Position numbers and translations under genes: made by a program. DNA of 49,622 nt from SAR202 cluster bacterium Casp-Chloro-G2 (GTDB taxonomy: Bacteria > Chloroflexota > Dehalococcoidia > Lucifugimonadales > UBA3495), in NCBI GenBank assembly GCA_002816575.1, contig MUCI01000058.1, positions 1 to 49,622 of the forward strand, read 5' to 3'. This document shows, piece by piece, positions 33,201 to 42,083 of the stretch. The notes beneath the pieces were generated by a model. The model was not told the origin of the DNA. It ran no database searches and saw nothing but the letters and a program-made list of their open reading frames with translations. Within the stretch, counting starts at the first letter, position 1, and each line of letters starts with the position of its first letter.

Positions 33201-33879
33201 GGTTCCCGATGATAAATTCGGTCACAAAGGTGTTCTCAGCCATATCGACGGAGTTTAGCGTCAAGCGATCGAAATCGACGATTCTCGCCGCCTCTTTCGC
33301 AAACCGGTCAAAAACATCCGGCCCGACCAACGGAGCGCTGACGATGCGCCCCAGACTGGCCTCCACCTCAAACCCTTCTTGGAGTTCCGCCTTCGCGACC
33401 ATCATCCCAACCACTACCGCGATGGCCCCCACCACCCGGACGATATCTTTCGTGTAATGACCGGTGGACGTCGATCCGAATCCCAGAGTCCCAACAACTT
33501 CACCGTCGATCTGGATCGGAATACTCAGTGCGGATTTGATGCCGTCCAGATATCCAGGCGTCACCGTTCCAAGGGCGGAATAATCATTGATCGCGAATGC
33601 GGTCCTATTCTCGATGGCCTCGGCAGACAGATAGGCGTGCGCCGGAATGGAGGCGCGCGCACCTGCGGGTGGCTCCAGATGGTTGTGGGAGGCGATCAAT
33701 TCCAAAGTGGCATTTTCGGCGTCCAATTCGCGCAGAGTGACCAACTCAGACCCTGTGAAATCGGCCAACACCGCCAGTACGGAGCCACACTTCTCCAGAA
33801 ACGGGAGGCGTCCCGTCAGAATCTCCGTTATCTGAACGATGGTGTTTAATTCTTGTGACCCAGATTGGGTTGAAGTCAT
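30235..33879 (-). CDS. Large cytosolic hybrid histidine kinase: 4 x GAF - PAS - HisKA - HATPase - receiver
   Basis: About 1214 residues from the ATG at 33879 (MTSTQ; GGAG 9 nt upstream). Longer in-frame starts add an unconvincing N-terminus. Four GAF-like domains follow in tandem, linked by near-identical helices ending 'EAEA(A)(M/I)GRILSS.L'. A PAS_3-type domain (RFREIANSIRGVFWLME...DGTVRWIRCLAFPI...ISEDITEKKQ) comes next, then HisKA with H in GELASGVAHEINNPLASIKL. The ATPase domain (LLNILNNAEQA, DDGPGIS, GTGLGLSVS) is followed by a C-terminal receiver with Asp in CILLDVRMAG. No membrane segments are seen, so it senses internal ligands or redox. It is a single gene; its output regulator is not evident. 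Confidence 0.92.
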   Translation of the reverse strand: MTSTQSGSQELNTIVQITEILTGRLPFLEKCGSVLAVLADFTGSELVTLRELDAENATLELIASHNHLEPPAGARASIPAHAYLSAEAIENRTAFAINDYSALGTVTPGYLDGIKSALSIPIQIDGEVVGTLGFGSTSTGHYTKDIVRVVGAIAVVVGMMVAKAELQEGFEVEASLGRIVSAPLVGPDVFDRFAKEAARIVDFDRLTLNSVDMAENTFVTEFIIGNQILGFPIGVPRDIGGTVIESVIRSRAGRRVRLDRLEDLESRYPQAMPFLNDGQPYLASVPLIVSDQIIGTLGFVRGLRPFSQKELAKTELLGNLIAGAFADFKAQEFRTKAEEELEKSRTILEAEAAMGRILSSSLPINDAFKGFSVEIMKLVSCDRLAIMGVDLEKNLFAEEFLYLPGGQANGLRSGQSLDGTLIAAALASGGCVAISADDLEFKAPRFRILLQLLDDGQTEFMAVPLVSQNQTVGAMGFTRAGDKFTQEDQDRAVRIGNLISGPLASHILERARTEAETKIAKNGAVLEAEAAIGRILSSPLEGGGAYEKLSAEIANIIPLDRVVVAGIDLETQTFSNELARFLNDSGTPNFSHNGLSYAGSITSEVLKHGVGQFVNIDDPRLLAGSLPRVNAVFALGFKAIMAVPLVFDEKIIGTMILLSKDERGYTAEDIATGDRIGRILAGALARFTLTAERDRFQIALSESEARFREIANSIRGVFWLMELTPLRMVYASPNFEDLWDIPIDQVYEDMEQWHATIHPEDLAKHKRLREQAFVSGELDVEYRVIKRDGTVRWIRCLAFPIKDEEGKLVRISGISEDITEKKQELDRFTEAGRLLSIGELASGVAHEINNPLASIKLYSEALMGQDLPDSAVSDLRIISEQGNRAAAIVRNLLQFARKSYQEISAVSATHFVERCIDLKRHDFRINNISITSDVVLQSPDITVDEHLMTQVLLNILNNAEQACMDGRGSGSISVGVGETKNLIKISVTDDGPGISAENLPKIFDPFFTTKEVGSGTGLGLSVSHGIIAQLGGNLWAESDGETGATFHIEIPKAPAGKAPAPHVEEPAAVGPPEAASAGEDQAEKVGTTAPLRVLIVDDEPAIREIMSRVLGRRGHQVDQASDGEEAWLRLQENRFDCILLDVRMAGTGGQELFERINALDPSLARSVIFLTGDLARVHTHSFLGSLDNLVIEKPITIESIDLALAKVSSGLTGI

Positions 33880-34300
33880 TATCTTCATCTCCGTTGAGAC
33901 CGGAATCTCAATCGGAGTCTTTAGCAAGTTTACAAAGGTCATGCGGCTGATCATGGGCTCAAACTGCAATGACCCTAGGCCTACGATTCCGAGAATACCA
34001 GCGATGGAACATTTATTCCAAGCGAACACACCGCGAGGTTCAACAAGACAATCGCATTCATTGGTCTGGAGCATAGGTCTGGGGGAAATCAGGGCAGATC
34101 ACACCTAAGTGGAACACACAGATATAGGTGATCACGCATCCATGCTTGTAAGGCAGCCATATCGGCGGCGTGCAGTCAGGCTGATTGGTGGATCGGTATG
34201 ACGGACACTGAAGGATACGGCCAAGAACGGCAGTTGGGAGGGCCGTGAGGTCGCCCGGTGGCCACCTTTGGAGATGGTAGGCAATGGGGGGCGCCGGTGG
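33880..34300. other. Intergenic region upstream of the GAF kinase
   Basis: This 421-bp stretch lies between the kinase start and the end of the LLM gene at 34301. An in-frame extension of the kinase to 34074 is open but lacks a ribosome site and looks non-protein-like. No clear promoter, repeat or RNA could be assigned. Confidence 0.4.
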
Positions 34301-35257
34301 TTAAACCTTGGGCCAGACCTGTAGAGCCAACGCCGCTTGCAGGGCGATGATCTCGCTGGGGTCGCCCACTCGTGAGCTGGCCACGCCGCCGAAATCGAAG
34401 ATCAGGTTGGTCACGCCCAAGGCCTCGTAGGTGCGGATGTCCTCGGCCACTTTATCGGCGGGACCCGAGAATGGGACACCGGTATCCCTGTCGGAGATAT
34501 TGAAGGTAGACACCCTGAACGCCACCTCCACATCCTTGGGATCGCGCCCTTCCCGCTCCGTGCGCGCCGCCAGCCGGTCCATGGACGCCTTGAGCAATTC
34601 AGGCGTTCCCAGGGGGAAGCCGGGATTTGTGCCCAGCGGATGCCAGGCGTTGCCCAGGCGCGCGGCCCTGCGGATGGCCCGGTTACTCTCTCCGCCAACC
34701 CAGATGGGGATGTGGGGCTTCTGCACCGGCTTGGGTAGGAAATGGATGTTGGAGAAATTGACGTACTTCCCCTCGAACGATGGATCATCCGACGTCCAAA
34801 GCTCGATGAACGCCCGGATATATTCGTCGGTAACCGCTCCGCGTTCGTCGAAAGATGGCAGGTCCAGGGTCTCGAACTCCTCCCGCAGCCAGCCGGCCCC
34901 CACGCCCAGCGTCACCCGGCCGTTGGATAGCACGTCCAGGGTGGCCAGGGCCTTGGCGGCGACGATGGGGTTGCGGTGGGGCACGATCATGACGCTGGTG
35001 CCCAGGCGCAGAGTGGTGGTCTGGCCGGCGATGAACGCCAACACCGTAAGCTGGTCCAGACAGGCGCCGCCGATGGTGCCAGGGTGCACCGCCTGTTCAT
35101 TGTAGGGATAGGGCGACGAGATATCTTTCGGGAAGACGATATGGTCGGGGCAGACCACCGTATGGAAGCCCAGGTCCTCACCCCGGCGCACCAGCGCCCG
35201 CATCGACTCGGGGGCTGCAAGCGGTCCACTTCCCGGTATCGTGAACCCGTATCTCAT
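34301..35257 (-). CDS. LLM-class flavin-dependent oxidoreductase (TIGR03619-like)
   Basis: A 318-residue luciferase-fold enzyme. It opens MRYGFTIPGSGPLAAPESMRALVRRGEDLGFHTVVCPDH and contains LRLGTSVMIVPHRNPIVAAKALATLDVLSNGRVTLGVGAGWL and PVQKPHIPIWVGGESNRAIRRAARLG. The pattern 'RNP...AK..AT.D.LS.GR...GVGAGW' is the hallmark of the F420/FMN LLM family. The substrate is unknown. It is a single minus-strand gene facing the CoA ligase remnant across about 265 bp. Confidence 0.92.
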   Translation of the reverse strand: MRYGFTIPGSGPLAAPESMRALVRRGEDLGFHTVVCPDHIVFPKDISSPYPYNEQAVHPGTIGGACLDQLTVLAFIAGQTTTLRLGTSVMIVPHRNPIVAAKALATLDVLSNGRVTLGVGAGWLREEFETLDLPSFDERGAVTDEYIRAFIELWTSDDPSFEGKYVNFSNIHFLPKPVQKPHIPIWVGGESNRAIRRAARLGNAWHPLGTNPGFPLGTPELLKASMDRLAARTEREGRDPKDVEVAFRVSTFNISDRDTGVPFSGPADKVAEDIRTYEALGVTNLIFDFGGVASSRVGDPSEIIALQAALALQVWPKV

Positions 35258-35522
35258 CGCGGTCTGTCCTCTTTACTGGAATGCCACAAAATCATCGAAT
35301 CCGGCCGCCGCCGGTTTCGGGGCAGTGTATTGACCGGCCCAAAAACTGTCAACGCCAATTAGGGCCGCTCGCGTTCTGATAAGATTGACCGAATCGCTCC
35401 GATCGGACCGAACGGCAGGGAAAACGCCTCCGCCAGCTCGGGCCAAACCTGCATCCGCGCCAGCAACGCCATCACTGGGACTGCGAATATTTGCGATTCA
35501 ACTAGGAGCCTTGAGCGATAAC

Positions 35523-37037
35523 ATGCCGGACCACAGTGTAACCGTCGACCACTCAAAAACGCCCTCAACGATCGATTTCGCCCCGGTGTTCAATATCGCC
35601 GTGCCCATGATTGACCGGCACCTGGCCGAGGGACGCGGCGGGTACCCGGTCATCATCAATGCCGACTTCGACCCGGGTTCGCCGGCCGACGATGCCCTAG
35701 AGAAGCAGATCACCTACCAGCAGTTGGCGGTGCGGGCCAACCAATGCGGCAACATGCTGAAGAATCTGGTGTTGGAGCCCGGCGGCCGGGTCCTGATGGT
35801 CGTCAAAGACTGCCCCGAATTCTTCTACATCTTCTGGGGGGCCATCAAGGCGGGATTCGTGCCCGTGCCGCTGGATACCCTGCTTAAGGCCGACGACTAC
35901 CGCTACATGATTGAGGATTCCACCTGTGCCGGCCTGGTCTACTCCCCGGAGTTCCTGTCCGAGATCACACCCGCGCTGGCTGCATCGGGCCACAAACCGG
36001 GCTTCATACTGGCCACCGATGGGCCCGGCGGCATGTCCACCCAGGGGTCCTTCGGCCTGCAGTTTCCGGGGTTGATGGACGGCTATTCCCCGGTGCTGGA
36101 GCCCGCTCCGGCCACGGCGGATTCGGAATGTCTCTGGCTGTACTCCTCGGGCACCACGGGCCGGCCCAAGGCCGCGGTGCACCGCCACCGGGACATCGCG
36201 GCTACCTGCGTGCACTACGCGGTGGACACGCTGCAGATGACCCCGGACGACGTCTGCTTCTCAGCCGCCAAGCTGTTCTCGGCCTACGGGATGGGCAACG
36301 CCATGACCTTTCCGCTGTGGGTTGGCGGCGTGACAGTGCTGAGCAGCCAGCGGCCATCGCCCGACATTATTTTCCAGATAATCGAAGAGCACCGGCCCAG
36401 CATCTACTTCGCCGTGCCCTCGCTATATGCCGCCCAGCTGCGGGCATTGGACGACAACGCGCAAACCGGCATGGCTGCTGATCTCTCGTCGCTCCGTTGC
36501 TGCGTTTCCTCCGGAGAGGCCCTCCCGGCCGACATCTTCCGGCGCTGGCAGGAGCAGACCGGAACGCTGATCTTGGACGGCATCAGCTCCACCGAGGCGC
36601 TGCACGTCTTCATCTCAAACACGATGGACAACTACCGTCCCGGCTCCAGCGGCAAGCCGGTCCCTGGCTATCAGGTGAAGATAATGGGTGGCCAGGGCAA
36701 CCCAATGACCAAGGGCGATCCAGGAATGCTGTTGGTCCGGGGCGACTCCATCGCCTCCCATTACTGGAACAACCCACAGAGAACCGCCGAGACCATGGTG
36801 GACGGCTGGCTGAACACCGGAGACACCTATTACGAGGACCCGGACGGGTATTTCGTGCACTGTGGCCGCAGCGACGACACGCTGAAGGCAGGCTGAATCC
36901 GGTATCCGCTGGCGGAGATTGAGAACCGCCCGACCGAGCATCCCAAGACCCTTGAGGCCGCCGTCGTGGGGAGTCCCGACTCCGACGAGTTGGTCCAGCC
37001 CGAGGCCTTTGTGGTCTTGAACGATGCCCCGGTCTAG
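35523..37037 (+). pseudogene. Degraded acyl/benzoate-CoA ligase (AMP-dependent synthetase)
   Basis: Residues 1-457 are a good benzoate-CoA ligase-like AMP-forming enzyme: P-loop YSSGTTGRPKAAVHRHRD, GISSTEALHVFISN, NTGDTYYEDPDGYFVHCGRSDDTLKAG. A TGA at 36894-36896 then stops the frame exactly where relatives continue 'SGIWVSP.E(V/I)EN'. The same frame continues IRYPLAEIENRPTEHPKTLEAAVVGSPD...EAFVVLNDAPV to a TAG at 37035-37037. The last part of the C-terminal domain, with the catalytic Lys region, is missing. The stop replaces a Gly position and no SECIS-like hairpin fits, so Sec is unlikely. A single GGA-to-TGA change plus 3' truncation by the adjacent repeat is the simplest reading. Without the C-terminal lysine it would not form the adenylate efficiently. 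Confidence 0.7.
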
Positions 37038-37130
37038 ATCCAGCGTCTCAAGCTGCCGGCAACCTGAGCCAAGCACGGCTGGCCCGCAAACCGCACCAAG
37101 CGCCCTGTTCCAACTTATCCCCCGCCCGCC

Positions 37131-37339
37131 CCATGTGATTCTGGTCCTTCCACGGAAGGAAAAGAACCTATTTTTGCTTGACTACAAGGTTGCTATCGTT
37201 CCCCGGGACCGGCAGTTGGCCTCCCATCAGCCGCGAGATTCCTCTCTTCGATCGGAATGACAACCGCAGCCGGAATGACAACCGCAGCCGGAATGACAAA
37301 GGCGGCAGCATCCACCCAGCAAACGCCGGGATGACTCAT
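37131..37339. repeat. MITE-like element R1, copy 2 (inverted, shorter)
   Basis: Read on the minus strand, this matches the 1626-1903 element block by block: 'atgagtcatcccgg.gtttgctgggtggatgc', 'cattccgg' units, 'gaggccaactgccggtcc', 'gaacgatagcaacctt' and 'cttccg(t)ggaagga'. The terminal inverted repeat is present at 37326-37339 but the opposite end is lost. It contains three 18-bp units 'ccggaatgacaaccgcag' (about 37252-37305) where copy 1 has two divergent ones. It fills most of the gap 37038-37382. Confidence 0.75.
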
Positions 37340-37382
37340 GTAGTTGCCTGATTTCAAATCAGGTACGGGTCGAGGCCGAACC

Positions 37383-38507
37383 CTACCGTCCGATGTTCGT
37401 GACGGTGTTGTCCGGGTTGACCCTGAGACCGGTGATGGCGGCGATCTTCTCGTTGTAAAGATCGACTCCCTCACTGCCGTAGCCCCCGGCTCTCCCAACC
37501 CAACGGGGCAACACGGCTTTCTCACCAGCCGAGCCGATGACATCGAGCATCTCCTGGGTGAACTCGGAATACTTCATTCCGCCTTCCACCAACTGGCCCA
37601 CGCCCTGGGTGTCCCATTTGGCTGCCTCGGTCCTGGCCCTGGCCGTGTGGTTCGCGCCTTCCTCCGTGATGATCTGCTGGAAGATGGGGGGCATGGACTC
37701 CCATTCCTTCGAGTTGAAAGTTATGAAGGTCTGGGCGAAGCTGCCGGGGATGGGCCCGGTCAGATAATCGGTTACCTCATTCCACTTCTGGCCGAAGCCG
37801 CAGGTGGAACAGGTCACCGCTCCGTCCAAGATACCGCGCTCCAGCGCCGTGTAAACCTCAGCGAAAGCCATGGTCTGGGCGTCGCCGCCAAGCTCGTTCA
37901 CCAGGTCGGAGAGCACGTTACTGTGGCTCCTGGTGCGCACTCCCTCGAAGTCTTTCAGGGCCTCGAGAGGCTGCTTGGTGAAGAAGAAGTTGCTGGGGTA
38001 GAAGTTGAACGCGACTACCTTACCGCCCTGGGTCTTTTCCGTAACGACGCGCTTCATGTCATCGTTGAGAGCGTCAACGGCCTCGTAGTATTGTTCGGTG
38101 CTGGTGAACAAGCCCCAGAGATTCCCCACGTCGAAAACTGGGTACTCGCCGCCGACGAAACCGCTGTAGATCTCGCCAAGTCCCACCGAGCCATCTTCAA
38201 GCAGGCGAATCATGTCGAACCCGCTGATGCCGAGCTCGGGGTAGGAGGAGATCTGAATCTCAACCTTTCCATCGGTGCGCTCGTCCACGGCGTCGATGAA
38301 CTGCTGCACCAACTGACAGGGGAGCAAAGTCCGGTTCACGCATACGTACTGGAAGGTGAAGGTCTGATCTATGTCCGCGACGCTGCCGCCGCCGGAACTC
38401 CCGCTTGGAGTGCTGCCGCCGTTGTCGCCACCCCCACCACACGCCGCCAAGATCAGCAAAAGAATTCCGACTAAGACCGGGAAAGTAAACTTCCGTAGAT
38501 TCCTCAT
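37383..38507 (-). CDS. TRAP transporter substrate-binding lipoprotein (DctP family), orphan
   Basis: A 374-residue lipoprotein. The signal peptide LVGILLLILAAC has Cys23 as lipidation site, then a Gly/Ser-rich linker. The mature part has FIDAVDERTDGKVEIQI, GLGEIYSGFVGGEYPVFDVGNL, KVVAFNFYPSNFFFTKQPLEALKDFEGVRTR and AEVYTALERGILDGAVTC, the typical DctP signature. It captures an organic acid or similar solute for a DctQM-type secondary transporter. No DctQ or DctM gene lies in the window. An unusual set of cysteines (VCVNRTLLPCQ and TCSTCG) is present in the mature protein and may form disulfides. Confidence 0.9.
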   Translation of the reverse strand: MRNLRKFTFPVLVGILLLILAACGGGGDNGGSTPSGSSGGGSVADIDQTFTFQYVCVNRTLLPCQLVQQFIDAVDERTDGKVEIQISSYPELGISGFDMIRLLEDGSVGLGEIYSGFVGGEYPVFDVGNLWGLFTSTEQYYEAVDALNDDMKRVVTEKTQGGKVVAFNFYPSNFFFTKQPLEALKDFEGVRTRSHSNVLSDLVNELGGDAQTMAFAEVYTALERGILDGAVTCSTCGFGQKWNEVTDYLTGPIPGSFAQTFITFNSKEWESMPPIFQQIITEEGANHTARARTEAAKWDTQGVGQLVEGGMKYSEFTQEMLDVIGSAGEKAVLPRWVGRAGGYGSEGVDLYNEKIAAITGLRVNPDNTVTNIGR

Positions 38508-38855
38508 CTAGTCTCCTCCTCTGTAGCATGGCCGCTTCGGCGCGGTCCAGGTTGTTGCGGGTTGGCCGCAGCCCATATAATTAAAAAGCCAACGGGCACG
38601 CGTCCGTTCAGCAAAGGGCTATTGGCGGTCTGCTTTGCACGGCTACCGCCAGTGGCCTTAGTCTGCCTCCAATCACCTGCACGCCAGTCTTTCACGCTTG
38701 GCGCGGGATATCGCCAGGGTCATTAAACGGGAACTACCCACAACGACCTGGCCAAACTTCGATAGGCTGGGCATCGGGCCGGTAAACCGGCCCCACTCGC
38801 ACTGCGGCGATCCGGTTCGTGCCCAACAAACCTCAGATCTGGAAGCGGATACGGA

Positions 38856-38885
38856 AATATAAGTTATCCCTGATCATGATGTCAA
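38856..38885 (-). promoter_or_regulatory. Sigma70-type promoter toward the TRAP binding protein
   Basis: On the minus strand, perfect TTGACA (38885-38880), an 18-bp spacer and TATATT (38861-38856). The start codon is about 350 nt downstream, so a long leader or a second promoter is implied. Confidence 0.45.
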
Positions 38886-39027
38886 CTATTCCATAACCAT
38901 TTTTGAATATCCTGTTTCTGTGATTCTGGAATATCATTGGTATTTGCCGATCCGGTGTATCGATTCAGGCTATTACTTCAACAATTATTCACTTAACCGG
39001 GAAGCGACTGCGCCGTTTACAATCTGA

Positions 39028-39056
39028 TTTACGGACTTTGATACGTTTTCCATAAT
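39028..39056 (+). promoter_or_regulatory. Sigma70-type promoter of tldD
   Basis: TTTACG at 39028-39033, a 17-bp spacer and CATAAT at 39051-39056, 27 nt before the start codon. It fits a short-leader promoter. Confidence 0.4.
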
Positions 39057-39083
39057 CGATAGTCTCAGGCTGAGGGGATATTC

Positions 39084-40529
39084 ATGGCGATGGATGATCT
39101 GGTATCCAGGGCTCTCGACCTGGCCGAAGTGCGTGGCGCCGGGTATTGCGACGTGCGGCTGGTCGAGACGCACCAAGAGCGGGCCGTGGTCCGGAATGGG
39201 GTTGTCGACACCCTCAGCGACGACGAATCCCTGGGTATCGGCGTGCGGGTGTTGGTCAACGGCTCCTGGGGGTTCGCCTCCAGCAACATCGTCTCTCCGC
39301 TGGAGGTAGACCGGATCACCGGGCTGGCCGTGGAGATCGCCAAAGCCTCCGCCCGGTCCAGCAACGGGTCGGTATCATTGGGGCCACCGGTTACCAGCAG
39401 GGGCCGATACACCACCCCCATCCAGACCGACCCATTCACAGTGTCGCCGGAGGTGAAACTGGGCCTGCTGCTGGAGGCTGACCGGCGGATGGGCTCCGTG
39501 GCCGGGATCTCCGCACGGACCGGCAATCTGATCTTCATCAGAGAGCAGAAGACCTTCGCCAATAGTGAGGGCGCCCACGTGGAACAGACGATCTATGAGG
39601 CCGGAGGGGGCATCGCGGCCACAGCTAGGGGGAATGGAGAGGTGCAGCGGCGCTCCTACCCACAGTCCATGCGCCAGCAGGGTTGCGCGGGGTGGGAGTT
39701 CGTGGCGGCGATGGACCTGGCCGGCAACGCCGAACGGACGGCCACCGAGGCCGTGGCCCTTCTATCGGCGGACCAGTGCCCTTCCGGGGTCACCACATTG
39801 ATCGTCGGCGCGTCCCAACTGGGATTGCAGGTACATGAGTCGTGCGGCCACGCCATCGAGCTGGACCGGGTGCTAGGCTCGGAGGCCGCCTACGCCGGCA
39901 CGTCGTTCCTCACCACGGACAAGCTCAACGATTTCCAGTACGGGTCGAGCCACGTGAATATCACGGCCGACAGCATCCGCCTGCCGGGCCTTGGTTCCTA
40001 CGGCTGGGACGACGAGGGTGTGCCGGCCCAGTCGACGCCGGTGGTCCGGAATGGGCGCTTCGAGGGGTATCTCACGTCCCGGGAGACTGCCAACGGACTT
40101 GGCCTGGAGTCCAACGGCTCCATGCGGGCGTCGTCTTGGAACCGCATCCCGCTGATCCGCATGACCAACGTGAGCCTGGAACCCGGTGACTGGACGCTGG
40201 ACGACCTGATCGCCGACACCGACGAAGGCATATTGATGGAGATGAACCGGTCCTGGTCCATCGACGACCGCCGCTTCAACTTCCAGTTCGGCGTCGAGAT
40301 TGGCTACGAGATCAAGAAGGGCAAGTTGGGCCGGATGTTGAAGAACTCCACCTATACGGGCATAACCCCCGAGTTTTGGAACTCGTGCGACGCCGTCTGC
40401 AACGAGGACCACTGGACCATGTGGGGCATTCCCAACTGCGGCAAGGGCCAGCCGGGCCAGATCGGACACACCGGGCACGGCGCCGCGCCGGCCCGGTTCC
40501 GGAACATCCAGGTCGGGGTGATGAAATGA
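39084..40529 (+). CDS. tldD: TldD metalloprotease subunit
   Basis: A 481-residue TldD/PmbA-family protein. The zinc motif HExxxH is HESCGH (His251, Glu252, His256) followed by AIELDRVLG, as in catalytic TldD subunits. The N-terminal domain has the family's 'ERAVVRNGVVDTLSDDESLGIGVRVLVNGSWGFAS'. It ends with IGHTGHGAAPARFRNIQVGV, the usual cluster of metal-site residues. TldD pairs with TldE to cut leader peptides of some ribosomally made natural products and unfolded peptides. The next gene is the TldE partner 61 nt downstream. No precursor peptide gene is seen nearby. Confidence 0.92.
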   Translation: MAMDDLVSRALDLAEVRGAGYCDVRLVETHQERAVVRNGVVDTLSDDESLGIGVRVLVNGSWGFASSNIVSPLEVDRITGLAVEIAKASARSSNGSVSLGPPVTSRGRYTTPIQTDPFTVSPEVKLGLLLEADRRMGSVAGISARTGNLIFIREQKTFANSEGAHVEQTIYEAGGGIAATARGNGEVQRRSYPQSMRQQGCAGWEFVAAMDLAGNAERTATEAVALLSADQCPSGVTTLIVGASQLGLQVHESCGHAIELDRVLGSEAAYAGTSFLTTDKLNDFQYGSSHVNITADSIRLPGLGSYGWDDEGVPAQSTPVVRNGRFEGYLTSRETANGLGLESNGSMRASSWNRIPLIRMTNVSLEPGDWTLDDLIADTDEGILMEMNRSWSIDDRRFNFQFGVEIGYEIKKGKLGRMLKNSTYTGITPEFWNSCDAVCNEDHWTMWGIPNCGKGQPGQIGHTGHGAAPARFRNIQVGVMK

Positions 40530-40590
40530 TGGAGCCAAATGTACCCCTAAATGTCCATTTAGAGAGAGCGATGGTGAAAGGAGCGGCAAC

Positions 40591-41949
40591 ATGATGGGAA
40601 GAGAGGCCGCTTTGGCCCTTCTGGATAGAGCCTTGGGCTATTCCAAAGGGGAGGAGGCCGACATCTTTCTCAGCGCCCAGGACCTGGGGCTCTCCAGGTT
40701 CGCCGGTGGGGCCATCCACCAGAACGTGGCCCACGGAAACATCACCCTTAACGTGCGCTCGGTCTCGGGGAAGCGGCTGGGGCGGGCCACCACCAACGAC
40801 CTTAGCGACGCCGGCGTGCAAAAAGCCATGGCAGCCGCCCACAAGAACGCCCTGCTCATGCCCGAAGACCCCGGGTTCCTGGGACTGCCAACTCCGCCCG
40901 AACCGGACACCGTCGACAGTTGGGACCAAGCCACCGCGATGTGCAGTCCCGAAACCCGGGCCAAGATCGTCGAAGGCGTCTGCCTTCAGGGCAAAGAACA
41001 CGGCCTGAACGTCTCCGGGGCCTGCCGGACCGGCGTGCAGGAGATCGCGGTGGTCAGCAGCCACGGGACCAGGGCCTACCACGCCGGGACCCTCGCTGGG
41101 CTGATCATCAACACCATGAGCGCGACCTCCGCCGGGTGGGCCAAGGGCGGCTCCTGGCGGCTCTCCGACATGGACACCGAAGCCCTGGGCCGGGAGGCTG
41201 TCGCCAAGGCGGTGGACGGCCGCGACCCGGTGGCCGTGGAGCCGGGCCGCTATCCGGTGGTGCTGGACACCTACGCCGTGGACGACATCCTGGAAGCCCT
41301 CAGCCTCTACGGCATGGGCGCCCAGGCGGTGCAGGAAGGCCGCAGTTGGATGAACGACCACCTCGGCCAGGGTCAAACGGGTGGGCAGGAAGGAGCACGG
41401 GCCATGAGCCCCAGCGTCACGGTGTGGGACGAGGGCACGGCCTCTCACGGCTGGCCCGTCCCCTTCGACGCGGAGGGCGTGCCCCGGCAGCGGGTGGACA
41501 TCATCACCCAGGGAGTGGTGAACACGCCGGTGTATAACTCCTACACCGCCGGCAAAGAAGGCACGGTTTCCACCGGGCACCAGGCCTATTTCACCGGCGG
41601 CCCCATCGCCAGCAACCTGTTCATGCAGGAAGGCGATTCGTCTCTGGATGAACTCATCGCCTCAACCCGGCGCGGCGTGTACGTGACCCGCTTCTTCTAC
41701 ACCCGCCTAGCCCATTCCAAGAACTGTGTCATGACCGGGATGACCCGCGACGGCACCTTCATGATCGAGAACGGCCAGATCACCCACCCGGTGAAGGACC
41801 TGCGGTTCACCCAGTCCTATGTGGAGGCCCTGGCCGGGGTTGAGCATGTGGGCAGCGAGTCCAAGCTGGTCCTGAACGAGGTTGGGTTCGCCACCAGGGT
41901 CCCTGCCCTGAAACTAAGCAGCTTCAATTTCACCGGCGTGACCGTCTGA
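40591..41949 (+). CDS. tldE: TldE/PmbA-like partner of TldD
   Basis: A 452-residue homologue of TldD without the HExxxH zinc motif, as expected for the non-catalytic TldE subunit. Family features include GGAIHQNVAHGNITLNVRSVSGKRLG, AYDVD-like VVLDTYAVDDILEALS, PFDAEGVPRQRVDIITQGVV and ending RFTQSYVEALAGVEHVG. AAGGAG 8 nt upstream fixes the ATG. It acts as a heterodimer with the upstream TldD product in the cytosol. Confidence 0.9.
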   Translation: MMGREAALALLDRALGYSKGEEADIFLSAQDLGLSRFAGGAIHQNVAHGNITLNVRSVSGKRLGRATTNDLSDAGVQKAMAAAHKNALLMPEDPGFLGLPTPPEPDTVDSWDQATAMCSPETRAKIVEGVCLQGKEHGLNVSGACRTGVQEIAVVSSHGTRAYHAGTLAGLIINTMSATSAGWAKGGSWRLSDMDTEALGREAVAKAVDGRDPVAVEPGRYPVVLDTYAVDDILEALSLYGMGAQAVQEGRSWMNDHLGQGQTGGQEGARAMSPSVTVWDEGTASHGWPVPFDAEGVPRQRVDIITQGVVNTPVYNSYTAGKEGTVSTGHQAYFTGGPIASNLFMQEGDSSLDELIASTRRGVYVTRFFYTRLAHSKNCVMTGMTRDGTFMIENGQITHPVKDLRFTQSYVEALAGVEHVGSESKLVLNEVGFATRVPALKLSSFNFTGVTV

Positions 41950-42083
41950 CCGCCGGCCGGCAGATGAAGACCTCGGCGGTCCTGGCCAACGCAAGTTGGT
42001 TTGCCGCCTCCACGTGATTCGGCGTATCATTCCGAACCAAGATTCAGACCGATAATCTCCCCCGGCCTACAGGAGGACGCACC

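Larger units (their letters stand above)
38508..39083. other. Divergent intergenic region between the TRAP protein and tldD
   Basis: A 576-bp gap with GC-rich flanks and an AT-rich centre (about 38870-39060). It carries a promoter on each strand, listed separately. No gene, RNA or repeat could be recognised; short ORFs here look random. Confidence 0.5.

Noticed and set aside
36894-36896. Selenocysteine in the CoA ligase
   Set aside because: The UGA replaces a conserved glycine, relatives have no cysteine there, and the only nearby hairpin (4 bp) is too close to the UGA for a bacterial SECIS.
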